A stretch of DNA of 64,000 bases from Streptomyces sp. NRRL F-6676 (GTDB taxonomy: Bacteria; Actinomycetota; Actinomycetes; Streptomycetales; Streptomycetaceae), in NCBI RefSeq assembly GCF_000725625.1, contig NZ_JOHS01000031.1, positions 1 to 64,000 of the forward strand, in the 5' to 3' direction. Below are positions 1 through 10,195 of this stretch, piece by piece; within the stretch, counting starts at the first letter, position 1, and the number at the start of each line of letters is the position of its first letter. The notes under the pieces were generated by a model that saw only the letters and a list, made by a program, of their open reading frames with translations, ran no database searches and was not told the origin of the DNA. A program made the translations under genes and the position numbers.

Positions 1-7
1 GGCGGGT

Positions 8-81
8 GGGGGGTCGGTGGGTGCTCTCGGCTGACGGCCGGTGGGGGGGTCGGTGGGTGTTCTCGGCTGACGGCCGGTGGG
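8..81. repeat. 36-bp tandem repeat, two copies
   Basis: Two head-to-tail copies with a 36-bp period, differing at one base, at the left edge of a noncoding stretch (1-202) downstream of the nnr stop. The unit contains GGTCGGTGGGTG followed by a CTCGGCTGACGGCC block. I see no gene, promoter or convincing terminator in 1-202. The repeat may continue leftwards outside the window. Confidence 0.8.
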
Positions 82-202
82 ACTTCTCGCGCCCGCGCGG
101 CGGAGCCGCACGTCGGCACAGCCCCGCGCCCCTTCCCGGTCGCGCCCACCCGGCCGGCGCCGGGTCGCGAAGCCGCCGTGACAGTACCCGCGGCCATGCG
201 TG

Positions 203-1639
203 TCACCCCCTCACCGACCGCCACGCACGGGGGATCGCCCCCGCCACGTCGTGGGCGCCGGCCGGCGCGCCCTCGGCGGCCAGGCGCCCGGCGAGGCCGT
301 GGACGTACGCGGCGACGCTGCCGGCGTCACGCGGCGGCAGCCCCGCCGCGAGGAGGCTGCCGGCGAGGCCCGACAGGACGTCACCGCTCCCCGCCGTGGC
401 GAGCCACGGCGTCCCCGTCGCGTTGACCCGCACCGGCGCCCCCGCCTCCCCCGCGACCAGCGTCGTCGAGCCCTTGAGCAGCACCGTCGCCCGGTACCGC
501 GCCGCCAGTTCGCGCACCGCCGTCAGCCGGGCGCCCTCGACCTCCTCGCGGGCGACGCCCAGCAGGGCGGCGGCCTCGCCGGCGTGCGGGGTCAGCAGGG
601 TCGGCGCGGTGCGGGCGCGGACCGTGTCCCGGTCGGCCAGGCGCAGCCCGTCCGCGTCCAGCAGCACGGGTACGTCGGCCGTCAGCACCTCCGCCACCGG
701 CCCCGCGTCGTCGCCCGCGCCGGGCCCGACGACCCACGCCTGTACACGCCCCGCCTTCGCCGGCCCCCGGTCGGAGATCAGCGTCTCCGGGAAGCGGGCG
801 AGGACCGCCTCCCCGGCCGCCCCCACGTACCGCACCGCCCCCGCCCCGCCGCGCAGCGCCCCGGCCACCGCCAGCACGGCCGCCCCGGGGTAGCGCGCGG
901 ACCCGGCGGCGATACCGACGACGCCCCGCCGGTACTTGTCGCTCTCCGCCGCCGGCTCCGGCAGCAGCGCCGCCACCTCCGCGTGCTGCAACGCCTCCAG
1001 TTCGGGCACGTCCGGCAGGTGCGGGCCGAGCCCGATGTCGACGAGGCGCACGGAACCGGCGTACTCCCGCGCGGGGTCGACCAGCAGCCCCGGCTTGTGC
1101 GTGCCGAAGGTGACCGTGAGATCGGCCCGGAGTGCTGGTCCCCGCACCTCGCCGGTGTCGGCCTCGACGCCGCTCGGCAGGTCGACGGCGACGACGGACG
1201 CGTCCCCCTCGGCCACGATCCGCGCCAGCCGGGCCGCCTCCGGCCGCAGTCCGCCCCGGCCGCCGATGCCGACGATGCCGTCGACGACGAGGCCGGCGCG
1301 GCGCAGCGGCGGCGCGGCGTCCCCGGCGCTCACCGTCGTGCCGCCGGCCCGGCGCAGGGCCGCGAGGCCGCCGGGGTGGGTGCGTTCGGGGGCGAGCAGG
1401 ACGGCGGTGACGCCCGCACCCCGGGCGGCGAGCCGGGCGCCGGCGTACAGGGCGTCGCCGCCGTTGTCGCCGCTGCCGACGAGGAGGACGACGCGGGCGC
1501 CGTACACCTTGCCGAGGAGTTGTGCGCAGGCCGTCGCCAGTCCGGCGGCGGCGCGCTGCATGAGGGTGCCGTCGGGGAGTCGCTCCATGAGCGCGCGCTC
1601 GGCGGTCCTGACCGTTTCGACGCTGTACGCGGTACGCAT
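203..1639 (-). CDS. nnr: bifunctional NAD(P)H-hydrate epimerase / ADP-dependent NAD(P)H-hydrate dehydratase
   Basis: Repairs hydrated NADH and NADPH: the N-terminal half interconverts the R and S hydrates and the C-terminal half dehydrates the S form using ADP. The 478 aa match the fused two-domain architecture. The N-terminal YjeF-type domain (about 1-210) carries the dinucleotide loop GSGDNGGD near residues 55-62. The C-terminal ribokinase-like domain (about 220-478) carries GSGDVL at 417-422, whose Asp is the expected catalytic base. The ATG at 1637-1639 is followed directly by conserved sequence. It is transcribed away from the phosphatase gene at 1774 across a 134-bp intergenic region. 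In many Streptomyces it sits near acpS and glmS, as here. Confidence 0.93.
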   Translation of the reverse strand: MRTAYSVETVRTAERALMERLPDGTLMQRAAAGLATACAQLLGKVYGARVVLLVGSGDNGGDALYAGARLAARGAGVTAVLLAPERTHPGGLAALRRAGGTTVSAGDAAPPLRRAGLVVDGIVGIGGRGGLRPEAARLARIVAEGDASVVAVDLPSGVEADTGEVRGPALRADLTVTFGTHKPGLLVDPAREYAGSVRLVDIGLGPHLPDVPELEALQHAEVAALLPEPAAESDKYRRGVVGIAAGSARYPGAAVLAVAGALRGGAGAVRYVGAAGEAVLARFPETLISDRGPAKAGRVQAWVVGPGAGDDAGPVAEVLTADVPVLLDADGLRLADRDTVRARTAPTLLTPHAGEAAALLGVAREEVEGARLTAVRELAARYRATVLLKGSTTLVAGEAGAPVRVNATGTPWLATAGSGDVLSGLAGSLLAAGLPPRDAGSVAAYVHGLAGRLAAEGAPAGAHDVAGAIPRAWRSVRG

Positions 1640-1773
1640 GTGACCGAGTCTGCCCCGTATCCGCCGGGCGTACGTCCGGCGGCCCGCGCTGCCGCCGAGT
1701 GGCCCGCCGCCCGCCGGTCACCGAGCATGCGTAGAGGGACCGGCACGGAACAGGCAGGGAAGAAGGCGGGCGG

Positions 1774-3567
1774 ATGGCCGACGAGGGCGGCGGCGACCGG
1801 TGGCTCCGGGCGCTCGAGCTGCTGCTGGCCGAGCAGCGGTTCCGCATCGGGCGGTACGTCGACGCGCATGCCGTGTCGCCCGTGACGTTGCCCTCGGCGT
1901 CCCCGGAGGCGCCGTCCGGCGCGCCCCTCGGCGGTCCCCGGCAGCCGTCCCGTACGCCTCCCCCGCCGCCGCCCGTCGCCGAGCCCCCGGCCCGGCAGCT
2001 GCTGGACGCCGTGCCGCTCGCCTCGATGGTGGTGCGGGCGGTGCCGGGCGGGCCGGGCGCGGGGACCGAGTACCGCTATCTGGGGCACAACGCGGCCGCA
2101 CGGGAGTACGCCGAGCGCCGCTTCCCGGCCGTCGCCCGGCAGCCTGCGGTGTCCTGGCCGTCGTGGGGCGGGGATGTGCCGCTGCTGGCGCGCTTCCCGA
2201 GCCTGGCGGACACGCCCGTGCCCCGTCTGCTCGACGAGGCGCGCCGGACGGGACGGCCGCAGGGACCCGAGTCCGCCGAGTGGTCGCTGACCGGCCCGGG
2301 CGGGCGGGCGGTGCGGATCAGCAGCGAGGTGCGCGTGGCTCCCGTCGGGGAGCTGCTGCTGCTCACCTGGGAGCGCGGGGAGCAGGCGCGCGCCCGGATG
2401 GCCCGCGCGGCGCAGCAGCTCGCCCGCGTGTGCTGGGCGGAGTGGAATCTCGCCGACGGGACGGTCGAGGAGACGGGACTGCGCGACGTGCTCGGTCTGC
2501 CCGCCCCGGACCCGCTGCCGGACCTGGCGGAGCTCGGCCGCATGGCGCTGCCGGAGGGCCGGGAGCCGCTGTACCGGGGGCTCCACGACGTGCTCCTTGG
2601 CGCACGGGACGTCGTCGACCTGGAACTGCGCCTGGGGCCGCGCGAGCCGGAGGCGCGGGTGCTGCGCTTCATCGCCGAGCCGGTGCGTCCGGAGACCGGG
2701 CCGGTGTGGACCGTGCGCGCGGTCTGCCGCAACGTGACCGCCGACGTGCGCGGCCGGGAGGTGGCCGAGCGGGCGGTACGGGAGGCGCGGGCGCAGCGGG
2801 AGCGGGCGGACGCGGTCGCCGAGGTGGCCGAACGGCTGCGCGAGGCGGTGCTGCCCGGCTTCCCGCCGGAACTGGCCCGGCACGGCGTGGAGGCGGCCGC
2901 CGTGTACCGGCCCGAGGGGCGGACGGCACGGGTGGGCGGCGACTGGTACAAGACCCGTGTCCTGCCCACCGGCCAGATCCTCATCGCCCTCGGCGACGCG
3001 CGCGGGCACGGCCTGGACGCCGTCACCCTGATGGCCAAGCTGCGGTACGCGCTGGCGGGGCTGGCGTTCACCGGCGCGCGGGTGGAGGAACTGACCGGCT
3101 GGCTCAACCTGCTCGCCTGCGACGACGGCGAGGAGTCGACGGCGACGGCGGTCATCGCCCGCTACCACCCCGACCGGGGGCTGCTGCGCTGGACCTGCGC
3201 GGGCCATCCGCCGCCGGTCCTGGTCCGCGCGGGGCAGGCCCGGCTCCTCGGCCCGCCGCCGGGCGGGCCCGGCATGCCGCTGGGCGTCCTGCCCGGCGTG
3301 CCGTACACGGCGGCCGAGACGCTGCTGCACCCCGGTGACGTGGTGCTGCTCTACTCGGACGGGCTGATCGAACGCCGCGGCTCGGACCTGGACCGGGACG
3401 CGTCCCGCCTGCTGCGGGCGGTGCGGGACGGGGCGGGGGCCGGCATCCCGCCGGGCGGCGCGGCCCTCGACGCGTACGTACGGGGACTCGTCGACGGGCT
3501 CGTGGGACCGGACGCGGAGGACGACGCGACGGTGCTGGCGTTCCGCCTGGTGGAGCGGAACGCGTAA
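1774..3567 (+). CDS. PAS-containing SpoIIE/PP2C-type serine phosphatase
   Basis: Predicted cytoplasmic signalling phosphatase of 597 aa. A Pro-rich N-terminal stretch (about 35-75) precedes a PAS-like region (about 75-180) and a second PAS-like sensor region (about 205-320). A short charged helix that could form a coiled coil (about 325-360) leads into a SpoIIE domain (about 375-590). Metal-binding signatures are visible: VGGDW near 387, GDARGHG near 407 and DDATV near 582. The usual Asp after the Tyr of GGDWYD is Lys here, but the metal-binding Asp is kept. Streptomyces has many such phosphatases acting on anti-sigma or anti-anti-sigma factors; the partner cannot be read from this locus. It converges on acpS with a 13-bp gap. 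Confidence 0.9.
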   Translation: MADEGGGDRWLRALELLLAEQRFRIGRYVDAHAVSPVTLPSASPEAPSGAPLGGPRQPSRTPPPPPPVAEPPARQLLDAVPLASMVVRAVPGGPGAGTEYRYLGHNAAAREYAERRFPAVARQPAVSWPSWGGDVPLLARFPSLADTPVPRLLDEARRTGRPQGPESAEWSLTGPGGRAVRISSEVRVAPVGELLLLTWERGEQARARMARAAQQLARVCWAEWNLADGTVEETGLRDVLGLPAPDPLPDLAELGRMALPEGREPLYRGLHDVLLGARDVVDLELRLGPREPEARVLRFIAEPVRPETGPVWTVRAVCRNVTADVRGREVAERAVREARAQRERADAVAEVAERLREAVLPGFPPELARHGVEAAAVYRPEGRTARVGGDWYKTRVLPTGQILIALGDARGHGLDAVTLMAKLRYALAGLAFTGARVEELTGWLNLLACDDGEESTATAVIARYHPDRGLLRWTCAGHPPPVLVRAGQARLLGPPPGGPGMPLGVLPGVPYTAAETLLHPGDVVLLYSDGLIERRGSDLDRDASRLLRAVRDGAGAGIPPGGAALDAYVRGLVDGLVGPDAEDDATVLAFRLVERNA

Positions 3568-3580
3568 GCGGGGGGCTGCG

Positions 3581-3952
3581 TCACCCCTCGGCGATCACGA
3601 CCGCCGACGCGATGCCGGCGTCGTGGCTCAGCGAGACGTGCCACTGCCGTACGCCGAGCTCGGCGGCCCGGGCCGCGACCGAGCCCCGCACCCGCAGGCG
3701 GGGGCGGCCGCTGTCCTCGACGTACACCTCGGCGTCCGTCCAGAGCAGGCCCGCGGGGGCGCCGAGCGCCTTCGCGAGGGCCTCCTTCGCGGCGAACCGC
3801 GCGGCCAGCGAGGCGGGGCCGCGGCGCTCCCCGCCGGGAAGCAGCAGCTCGCTCTCCACGAACAGCCGCCGGAGCAGGCCGGGCGTACGTTCCAGTGACG
3901 CCGCGAACCGTTCGATCTCGGCGACATCGATCCCGACCCCGATGATTCCCAT
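3581..3952 (-). CDS. acpS: holo-[acyl-carrier-protein] synthase
   Basis: Transfers 4'-phosphopantetheine from CoA to the conserved Ser of apo-ACP for fatty-acid synthesis; it probably also serves some polyketide ACPs. The 123 aa are typical of the AcpS type rather than the Sfp type. The Mg-binding motif [10 protein letters not shown] (7-16, Asp9) and [12 protein letters not shown] (53-64, Glu57) are intact. ATG at 3950-3952 is preferred because a perfect -10 box lies exactly where a transcript starting at this A would need it (separate entry). There is no Shine-Dalgarno sequence, which fits a leaderless mRNA. It lies between the phosphatase and glmS and is followed upstream by a 21-bp hairpin. 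Confidence 0.95.
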   Translation of the reverse strand: MGIIGVGIDVAEIERFAASLERTPGLLRRLFVESELLLPGGERRGPASLAARFAAKEALAKALGAPAGLLWTDAEVYVEDSGRPRLRVRGSVAARAAELGVRQWHVSLSHDAGIASAVVIAEG

Positions 3953-3958
3953 ACGGGA

Positions 3959-3964
3959 ACCATA
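3959..3964 (-). promoter_or_regulatory. -10 box for a leaderless acpS transcript
   Basis: On the minus strand TATGGT is followed by exactly 6 nt and then the ATG of acpS, so the A of the start codon falls at +1. No ribosome binding site is present. No clear TTGAC -35 is seen. Confidence 0.55.
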
Positions 3965-4047
3965 GGCTGCCGCCTGGGCTCGGGGTTCGGGCGCCTACGG
4001 GGTCGGGGGTGCGGGTGTCGGGCGACCGCGGGTCCGTCGTGGCCGAT

Positions 4048-4092
4048 CGCGCAGTTCCCCGCGCCCCTTTCAGGGGCGCGGGGAACTGCGCG
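4048..4092. terminator. perfect 21-bp hairpin between acpS and glmS, Streptomyces REP-like
   Basis: Arms 4048-4068 and 4072-4092 pair perfectly over 21 bp around a 3-nt loop; the core is GTTCCCCGCGCCCCT and its complement. It lies between the glmS stop (4136) and the acpS start (3952), both on the minus strand, so it can end glmS transcription. Palindromes of this type recur between genes throughout Streptomyces genomes. Weaker relatives are present here near 8478, 13349, 30478 and 56204. Confidence 0.85.
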
Positions 4093-4135
4093 AGAAGCCC
4101 CACCCACCCGCACCCGACAACGCCCCCCGCGGCCC

Positions 4136-5983
<1,848 letters not shown>

Positions 5984-5989
5984 GCGGGC

Positions 5990-5995
5990 AGCCTA
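5990..5995 (-). promoter_or_regulatory. -10 box for a leaderless glmS transcript
   Basis: On the minus strand TAGGCT is followed by 6 nt and then the glmS ATG, placing +1 at the start codon. There is no Shine-Dalgarno sequence. No TTGAC-like -35 is evident at 16-18 nt upstream. Confidence 0.55.
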
Positions 5996-6222
5996 TGCGG
6001 CGAAGGGGCACCGAATCTCGTCGATCTTGCCCGATTTCGGAAAGAAATCGCCGCCGAGAGGGCCTCTATGCGCCCGCCGCGAAGCGCGAGGCGCCGGTAT
6101 CGCTTTACACAACGCCCGTATCTGTGTGCTTTCTGTGTTCGCGGTATGGACCTTCCCCCGACAAGAGGGATACGGTCCCCCATTCGGGAGTGAGCCGTCT
6201 CCCGGGGCAGGGGGGAACGGCC

Positions 6223-6450
6223 GTGCGCCTTCGACTTCACCGGTTCGTGCGCCGCCGCCCGGTGCGTCCGTCCGATCTCGCCGGACGGGTGTGCAGCGAG
6301 CTGGCCGCGGATCTGCCCGACGAGGACGTCGGGGAGGATCTCGACGACTGCCTCGCGAACTACCGGCTCGGCAGCAAGCCGCGCTGCGAGGAGGTCGAGT
6401 ACCTGGCCCTGGTCCAGGACGCCATCGACCGCCTGGCCGAGGGCGAGTGA
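6223..6450 (+). CDS. conserved-looking small acidic protein, 75 aa
   Basis: Starts at GTG 6223, preceded by a purine-rich site (GGGGGGA) 5 nt upstream; an upstream in-frame ATG would translate a region with promoter-like composition. The protein has a basic N-terminus (RLRLHRFVRRRP) and then a soluble acidic body with DLPDEDVGEDLDDCLANY and ends in a Leu/Ala/Glu helix. It has no membrane segment or signal peptide. Codon use has the strong third-position GC of real genes. I recognise no named domain. It is divergent from glmS and lies 90 bp upstream of coaA on the same strand, so it may be co-transcribed with coaA. Confidence 0.7.
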   Translation: MRLRLHRFVRRRPVRPSDLAGRVCSELAADLPDEDVGEDLDDCLANYRLGSKPRCEEVEYLALVQDAIDRLAEGE

Positions 6451-6540
6451 CACGTCCGGACCGAGACCCCGGACCCGGGGCGCCGGGCGAGTGACGCATC
6501 CCACCCGCCCTTTCCGTTCGTCTTCCCGTAACAATGGACT

Positions 6541-7530
6541 GTGATCTCTCCGGTCTCCTCGATGCCCCGGAGCGCCCACCGGTCCCGGCCGGAGGCGACT
6601 CCCTACGTCGACCTCACCCGCACGGAGTGGAGCGCGCTGCGCGACAAGACGCCGCTGCCGCTCACCGCCGAGGAGGTCGAGAAGCTGCGCGGCCTCGGCG
6701 ACGTCATCGACCTCGACGAGGTGCGGGACATCTACCTCCCGCTCTCCCGGCTGCTCAACCTCTACGTCGGCGCCACCGACACCCTCCGCGGCGCCCTCAA
6801 CACCTTCCTCGGCGAGCAGGGCTCCCAGTCCGGCACCCCGTTCGTCATAGGCGTCGCCGGCTCCGTCGCGGTCGGCAAGTCGACGGTGGCCCGGCTGCTG
6901 CGCGCACTGCTCTCCCGCTGGCCCGAACACCCCCGCGTCGAACTGGTCACCACCGACGGCTTCCTGCTCCCCACCAAGGAGCTTCAGGCGCGCGGCCTGA
7001 TGTCGCGGAAGGGTTTCCCCGAGTCGTACGACCGCCGCGCGCTCACCCGGTTCGTCGCCGACGTCAAGGCCGGCAAGGACGAGGTGACGGCGCCCGTCTA
7101 CTCGCACCTCATCTACGACATCGTCCCCGACGAACGGCTCGTCGTACGGCGGCCGGACATCCTGATCGTCGAGGGCCTGAACGTCCTCCAGCCCGCGCTG
7201 CCCGGCGACGACGGCCGCACCCGCGTCGGGCTCGCCGACTACTTCGACTTCAGCGTGTACGTCGACGCCCGCACCGAGGACATCGAACGCTGGTACCTGA
7301 GCCGGTTCCGCAAACTGCGCGAAACCGCGTTCCAGAACCCCTCCTCGTACTTCCGCAAGTACACCCAGGTCTCCGAGGAGGAGGCCCTGGACTACGCACG
7401 CACGATGTGGCGCACCATCAACAGGCCCAACCTCACGGAGAACATCGCCCCCACCCGCGGCCGCGCCACCCTGATCCTCCGCAAGGGCCCCGACCACACG
7501 GTGCAGCGCCTGAGCCTGCGCAAACTCTGA
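6541..7530 (+). CDS. coaA: type I pantothenate kinase
   Basis: Phosphorylates pantothenate with ATP, the first and regulated step of coenzyme A synthesis. The 329 aa are typical of prokaryotic type I enzymes (P-loop kinase fold, PRK/uridine kinase superfamily). The Walker A motif [12 protein letters not shown] is at about 104-115, and TTDGFLLP and SHLIYD, typical of the family, follow. The GTG at 6541 is used because family members in Streptomyces carry a similar ISPVSS N-terminus; ATG 6562 is an alternative that loses 7 residues. Neither has a clear ribosome binding site, and TAACAAT lies about 6 nt before the GTG, so this mRNA may also be leaderless. Confidence 0.95.
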   Translation: MISPVSSMPRSAHRSRPEATPYVDLTRTEWSALRDKTPLPLTAEEVEKLRGLGDVIDLDEVRDIYLPLSRLLNLYVGATDTLRGALNTFLGEQGSQSGTPFVIGVAGSVAVGKSTVARLLRALLSRWPEHPRVELVTTDGFLLPTKELQARGLMSRKGFPESYDRRALTRFVADVKAGKDEVTAPVYSHLIYDIVPDERLVVRRPDILIVEGLNVLQPALPGDDGRTRVGLADYFDFSVYVDARTEDIERWYLSRFRKLRETAFQNPSSYFRKYTQVSEEEALDYARTMWRTINRPNLTENIAPTRGRATLILRKGPDHTVQRLSLRKL

Positions 7531-7552
7531 CGAGGGCGCCCGGCCGCCCGGC

Positions 7553-7558
7553 TACGCT
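7553..7558 (+). promoter_or_regulatory. -10 box for a leaderless DUF389 transcript
   Basis: TACGCT is followed by 6 nt and then ATG 7565. It sits in the 34-bp gap after coaA, so the DUF389 gene can be transcribed on its own without a leader. There is no Shine-Dalgarno sequence in this gap. Confidence 0.55.
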
Positions 7559-7564
7559 GCGGGC

Positions 7565-8488
7565 ATGCTGCATCTGCGCCTGATCACCCCGGCGGGGCGG
7601 ACCGAGGACGTGGTCCGGGTGATCGAGAAGACCGTCGGGACCACGCATGTCGTGGTGCTCCCGGGAGCCGCCCGCAATCCGGTCGGGGACGTCGTGATGT
7701 GCGACGTGGCCCGCGAGGCCGGCGACGAACTCATCGGCTCCCTGCGGGAGCTGGGGCTCGACGACGCCGGTTCGATCGCCGTGGAGAACATCGACCTGTC
7801 GCTGTCCCGGCGGGCCGACAAGGCCGAGGAGGACGCGCCCGGCGAGGGCGCGGACGCGGTGCTGTGGGAGCAGCTGACCGAGGCCACGCACGAGGAGTCG
7901 ACGCTGTCGGTCACCTACGTCGCCTTCCTCACCCTGGCGACGATGATCGCGGCGTGCGGTGTCGTCCTGGACAACGCCATCCTGATCGTCGGCGCGATGG
8001 CGGTGGGCCCGGAGTTCGGCCCGCTGGCGGGGCTGTCCACGGCGATCGTGCGCCGCGCACCGCGCCTGGCGCTGCGTTCCCTGATCGCCCTGATCGCCGG
8101 CTTCGCCGCCGCCATGGTGCTCACCGTCGGCTTCAGCCTGCTGATGGACGCCCTCAACCTGTTCAGCGAGGCCGAGTTGGAGGGCGACCGGCCCAACACC
8201 GGGTTCGTGTACGCCCCGGACGCCTTCTCCTTCGTCGTCGCCGTCCTGGCCGGCATCGCGGGCACCCTGTCCCTGACCTCGGCCAAGTCCGGCGCCCTGG
8301 TGGGCGTCGCCATCTCCGTCACCACGGTCCCCGCCGCCGCGAACGCCGCCGTCGCGCTGAGCTACGGCGACACCCACCAGACGGCCGGTTCGACCTACCA
8401 ACTGCTGCTGAACCTGGCGGGCATCGTGCTGGCGGGGACTTCGACACTGCTCATGCAGAAGTGGCTGTGGGCGCGCACGCGCCCCTGA
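7565..8488 (+). CDS. DUF389 family membrane protein
   Basis: 307 aa with a soluble N-terminal domain (about 1-110, small alpha/beta fold) and a C-terminal membrane domain with about five to six hydrophobic segments (about 117-135, 138-160, 176-197, 222-240, 247-265 and 282-300). This arrangement and the sequence GAMAVGPEFGPLAGLS in the membrane part match the DUF389 (TIGR00341-like) family, whose biochemical role is not established. The start ATG 7565 is supported by the -10 box spacing. Its TGA stop (8486-8488) lies inside the hairpin shared with convergent glmM. Confidence 0.88.
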   Translation: MLHLRLITPAGRTEDVVRVIEKTVGTTHVVVLPGAARNPVGDVVMCDVAREAGDELIGSLRELGLDDAGSIAVENIDLSLSRRADKAEEDAPGEGADAVLWEQLTEATHEESTLSVTYVAFLTLATMIAACGVVLDNAILIVGAMAVGPEFGPLAGLSTAIVRRAPRLALRSLIALIAGFAAAMVLTVGFSLLMDALNLFSEAELEGDRPNTGFVYAPDAFSFVVAVLAGIAGTLSLTSAKSGALVGVAISVTTVPAAANAAVALSYGDTHQTAGSTYQLLLNLAGIVLAGTSTLLMQKWLWARTRP

Positions 8489-8498
8489 GAGGGGCGCG
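8478..8498. terminator. terminator between convergent DUF389 gene and glmM
   Basis: A 9-bp perfect GC stem, arms 8478-8486 and 8490-8498 (CGCGCCCCT and complement) with a 3-nt loop that includes part of the DUF389 stop codon. It lies in the 23-bp gap between convergent genes and can act in both directions. Confidence 0.7.
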
Positions 8499-8511
8499 CG
8501 CCTCTGCCTGC

Positions 8512-9870
8512 CTAGCCGAGGGCGGACTTGACCGCGTCGGCGAGCCGCCCCGCCACGGAGCGCGCCTGTTCGATGTCGGCCGCCTCCACCATGACCCGCA
8601 CGAGCGGCTCCGTACCGGAGGGACGGAGGAGGACCCGCCCCGTCGTACCGAGCTCACGCTCCGCGTCCGTCACCGCCGCCGCCAGCTCCGCCGACGTCGT
8701 CACCCGGGACTTGTCCACGTCCGGCACGTTCACCAGGACCTGCGGCAGCCGCTCCATGACGGAGGCGAGGTCCTTGAGCGTACGGCCCGTTCCGGCGACC
8801 CGGGCGGCGAGCAGCAGTCCGGTGAGCGTGCCGTCGCCGGTCGTCGCGTGGTCGAGGACGATGACGTGGCCGGACTGCTCGCCGCCGAGCGCGTACCCCT
8901 TGTTCTTCATCTCCTCCAGGACGTACCGGTCGCCCACGGCCGTCTGCACGAGCCGCAGCCCCTCGCGCTCCATGGCGAGCGTGAACCCGAGGTTGGACAT
9001 CACGGTGGCGACGACCGCGTCCGCGCGCAGCGTGCCCTGCTCGCGCATGGCGAGCGCCAGCACGGCGAGGATCTGGTCGCCGTCGACCTCGGTGCCCTCG
9101 TGGTCCACGGCCAGGCAGCGGTCGGCGTCGCCGTCGTGCGCGATGCCGAGGTGGGCGCCGTGCTCGACGACGGCGGCGCGGAGCTTGTCCAGGTGGGTCG
9201 AGCCGTAGCCGTCGTTGATGTTGAGGCCGTCGGGCTCGGCGCCGATGGTGACGACGGTGGCCCCGGCCCGGGTGAAGGCCTCCGGGGAGACACGGGAGGC
9301 GGCGCCGTGGGCCTCGTCGAGGACGACGGTCAGGCCGTCGAGACGGTTGGGGAGAACGCCGGTGAGGTGGTCGACGTAACGGTCGAAGCCCTCGTCGTAG
9401 TCGGTGACCCGGCCGACGCCGGCGCCGGTGGGCCGCTCCCAGGGGGCGCCGGTGCGGTGCTCGGCGTACACGGACTCGATGCGGTCCTCCAGCTCGTCGG
9501 CGAGCTTGTGCCCGCCGCGGGCGAAGAACTTGATGCCGTTGTCGGGCATGGCGTTGTGGCTGGCGGAGAGCATCACGCCGAGGTCGGCGCCGAGCGCGCC
9601 GGTCAGATACGCCACGGCGGGCGTCGGCAGCACGCCCACCCGCAGGACGTCGACGCCCGCGCTGGCGAGGCCCGCGACGACGGCGGCCTCCAGAAACTCC
9701 CCCGACGCGCGCGGATCGCGCCCGACGACCGCCTTCGGCCGGTGGCCCTCGAACGTGCCCACCTCGGCCAGTACGTGTGCCGCCGCGACGGAGAGGCCGA
9801 GCGCCAGCTCCGCCGTCAGATCCGCGTTGGCGACACCGCGCACGCCGTCCGTGCCGAAGAGTCGTCCCAC
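8512..9870 (-). CDS. glmM: phosphoglucosamine mutase
   Basis: Converts glucosamine-6-phosphate to glucosamine-1-phosphate, the step after GlmS towards UDP-GlcNAc. 452 aa, the usual family length, starting [14 protein letters not shown]. The phosphoserine loop [15 protein letters not shown] has catalytic Ser104, and the metal loop DGDADRC and the C-terminal [14 protein letters not shown] phosphate-binding loop are intact. Start is GTG 9868-9870 with GGAGG 8 nt upstream; an in-frame ATG 102 nt further upstream would add an atypical tail. The stop faces the DUF389 stop across a terminator. Confidence 0.97.
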   Translation of the reverse strand: MGRLFGTDGVRGVANADLTAELALGLSVAAAHVLAEVGTFEGHRPKAVVGRDPRASGEFLEAAVVAGLASAGVDVLRVGVLPTPAVAYLTGALGADLGVMLSASHNAMPDNGIKFFARGGHKLADELEDRIESVYAEHRTGAPWERPTGAGVGRVTDYDEGFDRYVDHLTGVLPNRLDGLTVVLDEAHGAASRVSPEAFTRAGATVVTIGAEPDGLNINDGYGSTHLDKLRAAVVEHGAHLGIAHDGDADRCLAVDHEGTEVDGDQILAVLALAMREQGTLRADAVVATVMSNLGFTLAMEREGLRLVQTAVGDRYVLEEMKNKGYALGGEQSGHVIVLDHATTGDGTLTGLLLAARVAGTGRTLKDLASVMERLPQVLVNVPDVDKSRVTTSAELAAAVTDAERELGTTGRVLLRPSGTEPLVRVMVEAADIEQARSVAGRLADAVKSALG

Positions 9871-10033
9871 TGTGGTGCCTCCGAATGTGCTCAGAAAGTG
9901 CGGCTCGTGCGAGTGAAGTGCGGCTCGTGCGAGTGTCGGGCACGGCCCGGGGCCCGCACATCCCCCGGACATGACTTCTGACCGCCGGGCCCGCTCTCAG
10001 GTTGTACCGCGCGAACCTGTGCCGGAGGGTTCA

Positions 10034-10063
10034 TACCGGAAACTACCGGAAATTACTGGAAGC
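10034..10063. repeat. three tandem decamers upstream of glmM
   Basis: Three adjacent 10-bp units read TACCGGAAAC, TACCGGAAAT and TACTGGAAGC. The exact one-helical-turn spacing puts each copy on the same DNA face. They lie 164 bp upstream of the glmM start and 50 bp past the rpsI terminator. An operator role is inference. Confidence 0.75.
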
Positions 10064-10113
10064 CCATACCCCAAGCCGCATAAACCTGTGGTAAGCCCGC
10101 CCCGGGAAACGCA

Positions 10114-10148
10114 CCGCCCCGGCGGCACGGAACGTGCCACCGGGGCGG
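10114..10148 (-). terminator. terminator of rplM-rpsI
   Basis: Arms 10114-10129 and 10133-10148 pair over 15 bp with a single mismatch and a 3-nt loop; the minus-strand sequence continues TGCGTTTCCC. It is 48 nt after the rpsI stop. Confidence 0.8.
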
Positions 10149-10195
10149 GTACGGCGGTACTGCGCGGACGCCGGTGCGGCGGCCCGGTGCGCGGT

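Larger units (their letters stand above)
9871..10195. other. intergenic region upstream of glmM and downstream of rpsI
   Basis: 325 bp without a gene. It holds the rpsI terminator (10114-10148), three tandem decamers (10034-10063) and the glmM ribosome binding site. A 16-bp direct repeat (GTGCGGCTCGTGCGAGTG-like) is also visible at about 9898-9933. I could not identify a convincing -35/-10 pair for glmM. Confidence 0.7.

Noticed and set aside
178..206. GTGAC/GTCAC inverted repeat at the nnr 3' end
   Set aside because: Only 5 bp and a long loop; not enough for a terminator.
1330..3330. 666-codon open frame on the minus strand opposite the phosphatase gene
   Set aside because: Shadow frame caused by high GC; it has no recognisable domain, and the plus-strand frame encodes a clear SpoIIE protein.
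5984..6222. glmS ribozyme or riboswitch in the glmS upstream region
   Set aside because: The predicted transcript starts at the ATG, and no ribozyme-like folding motif is seen.
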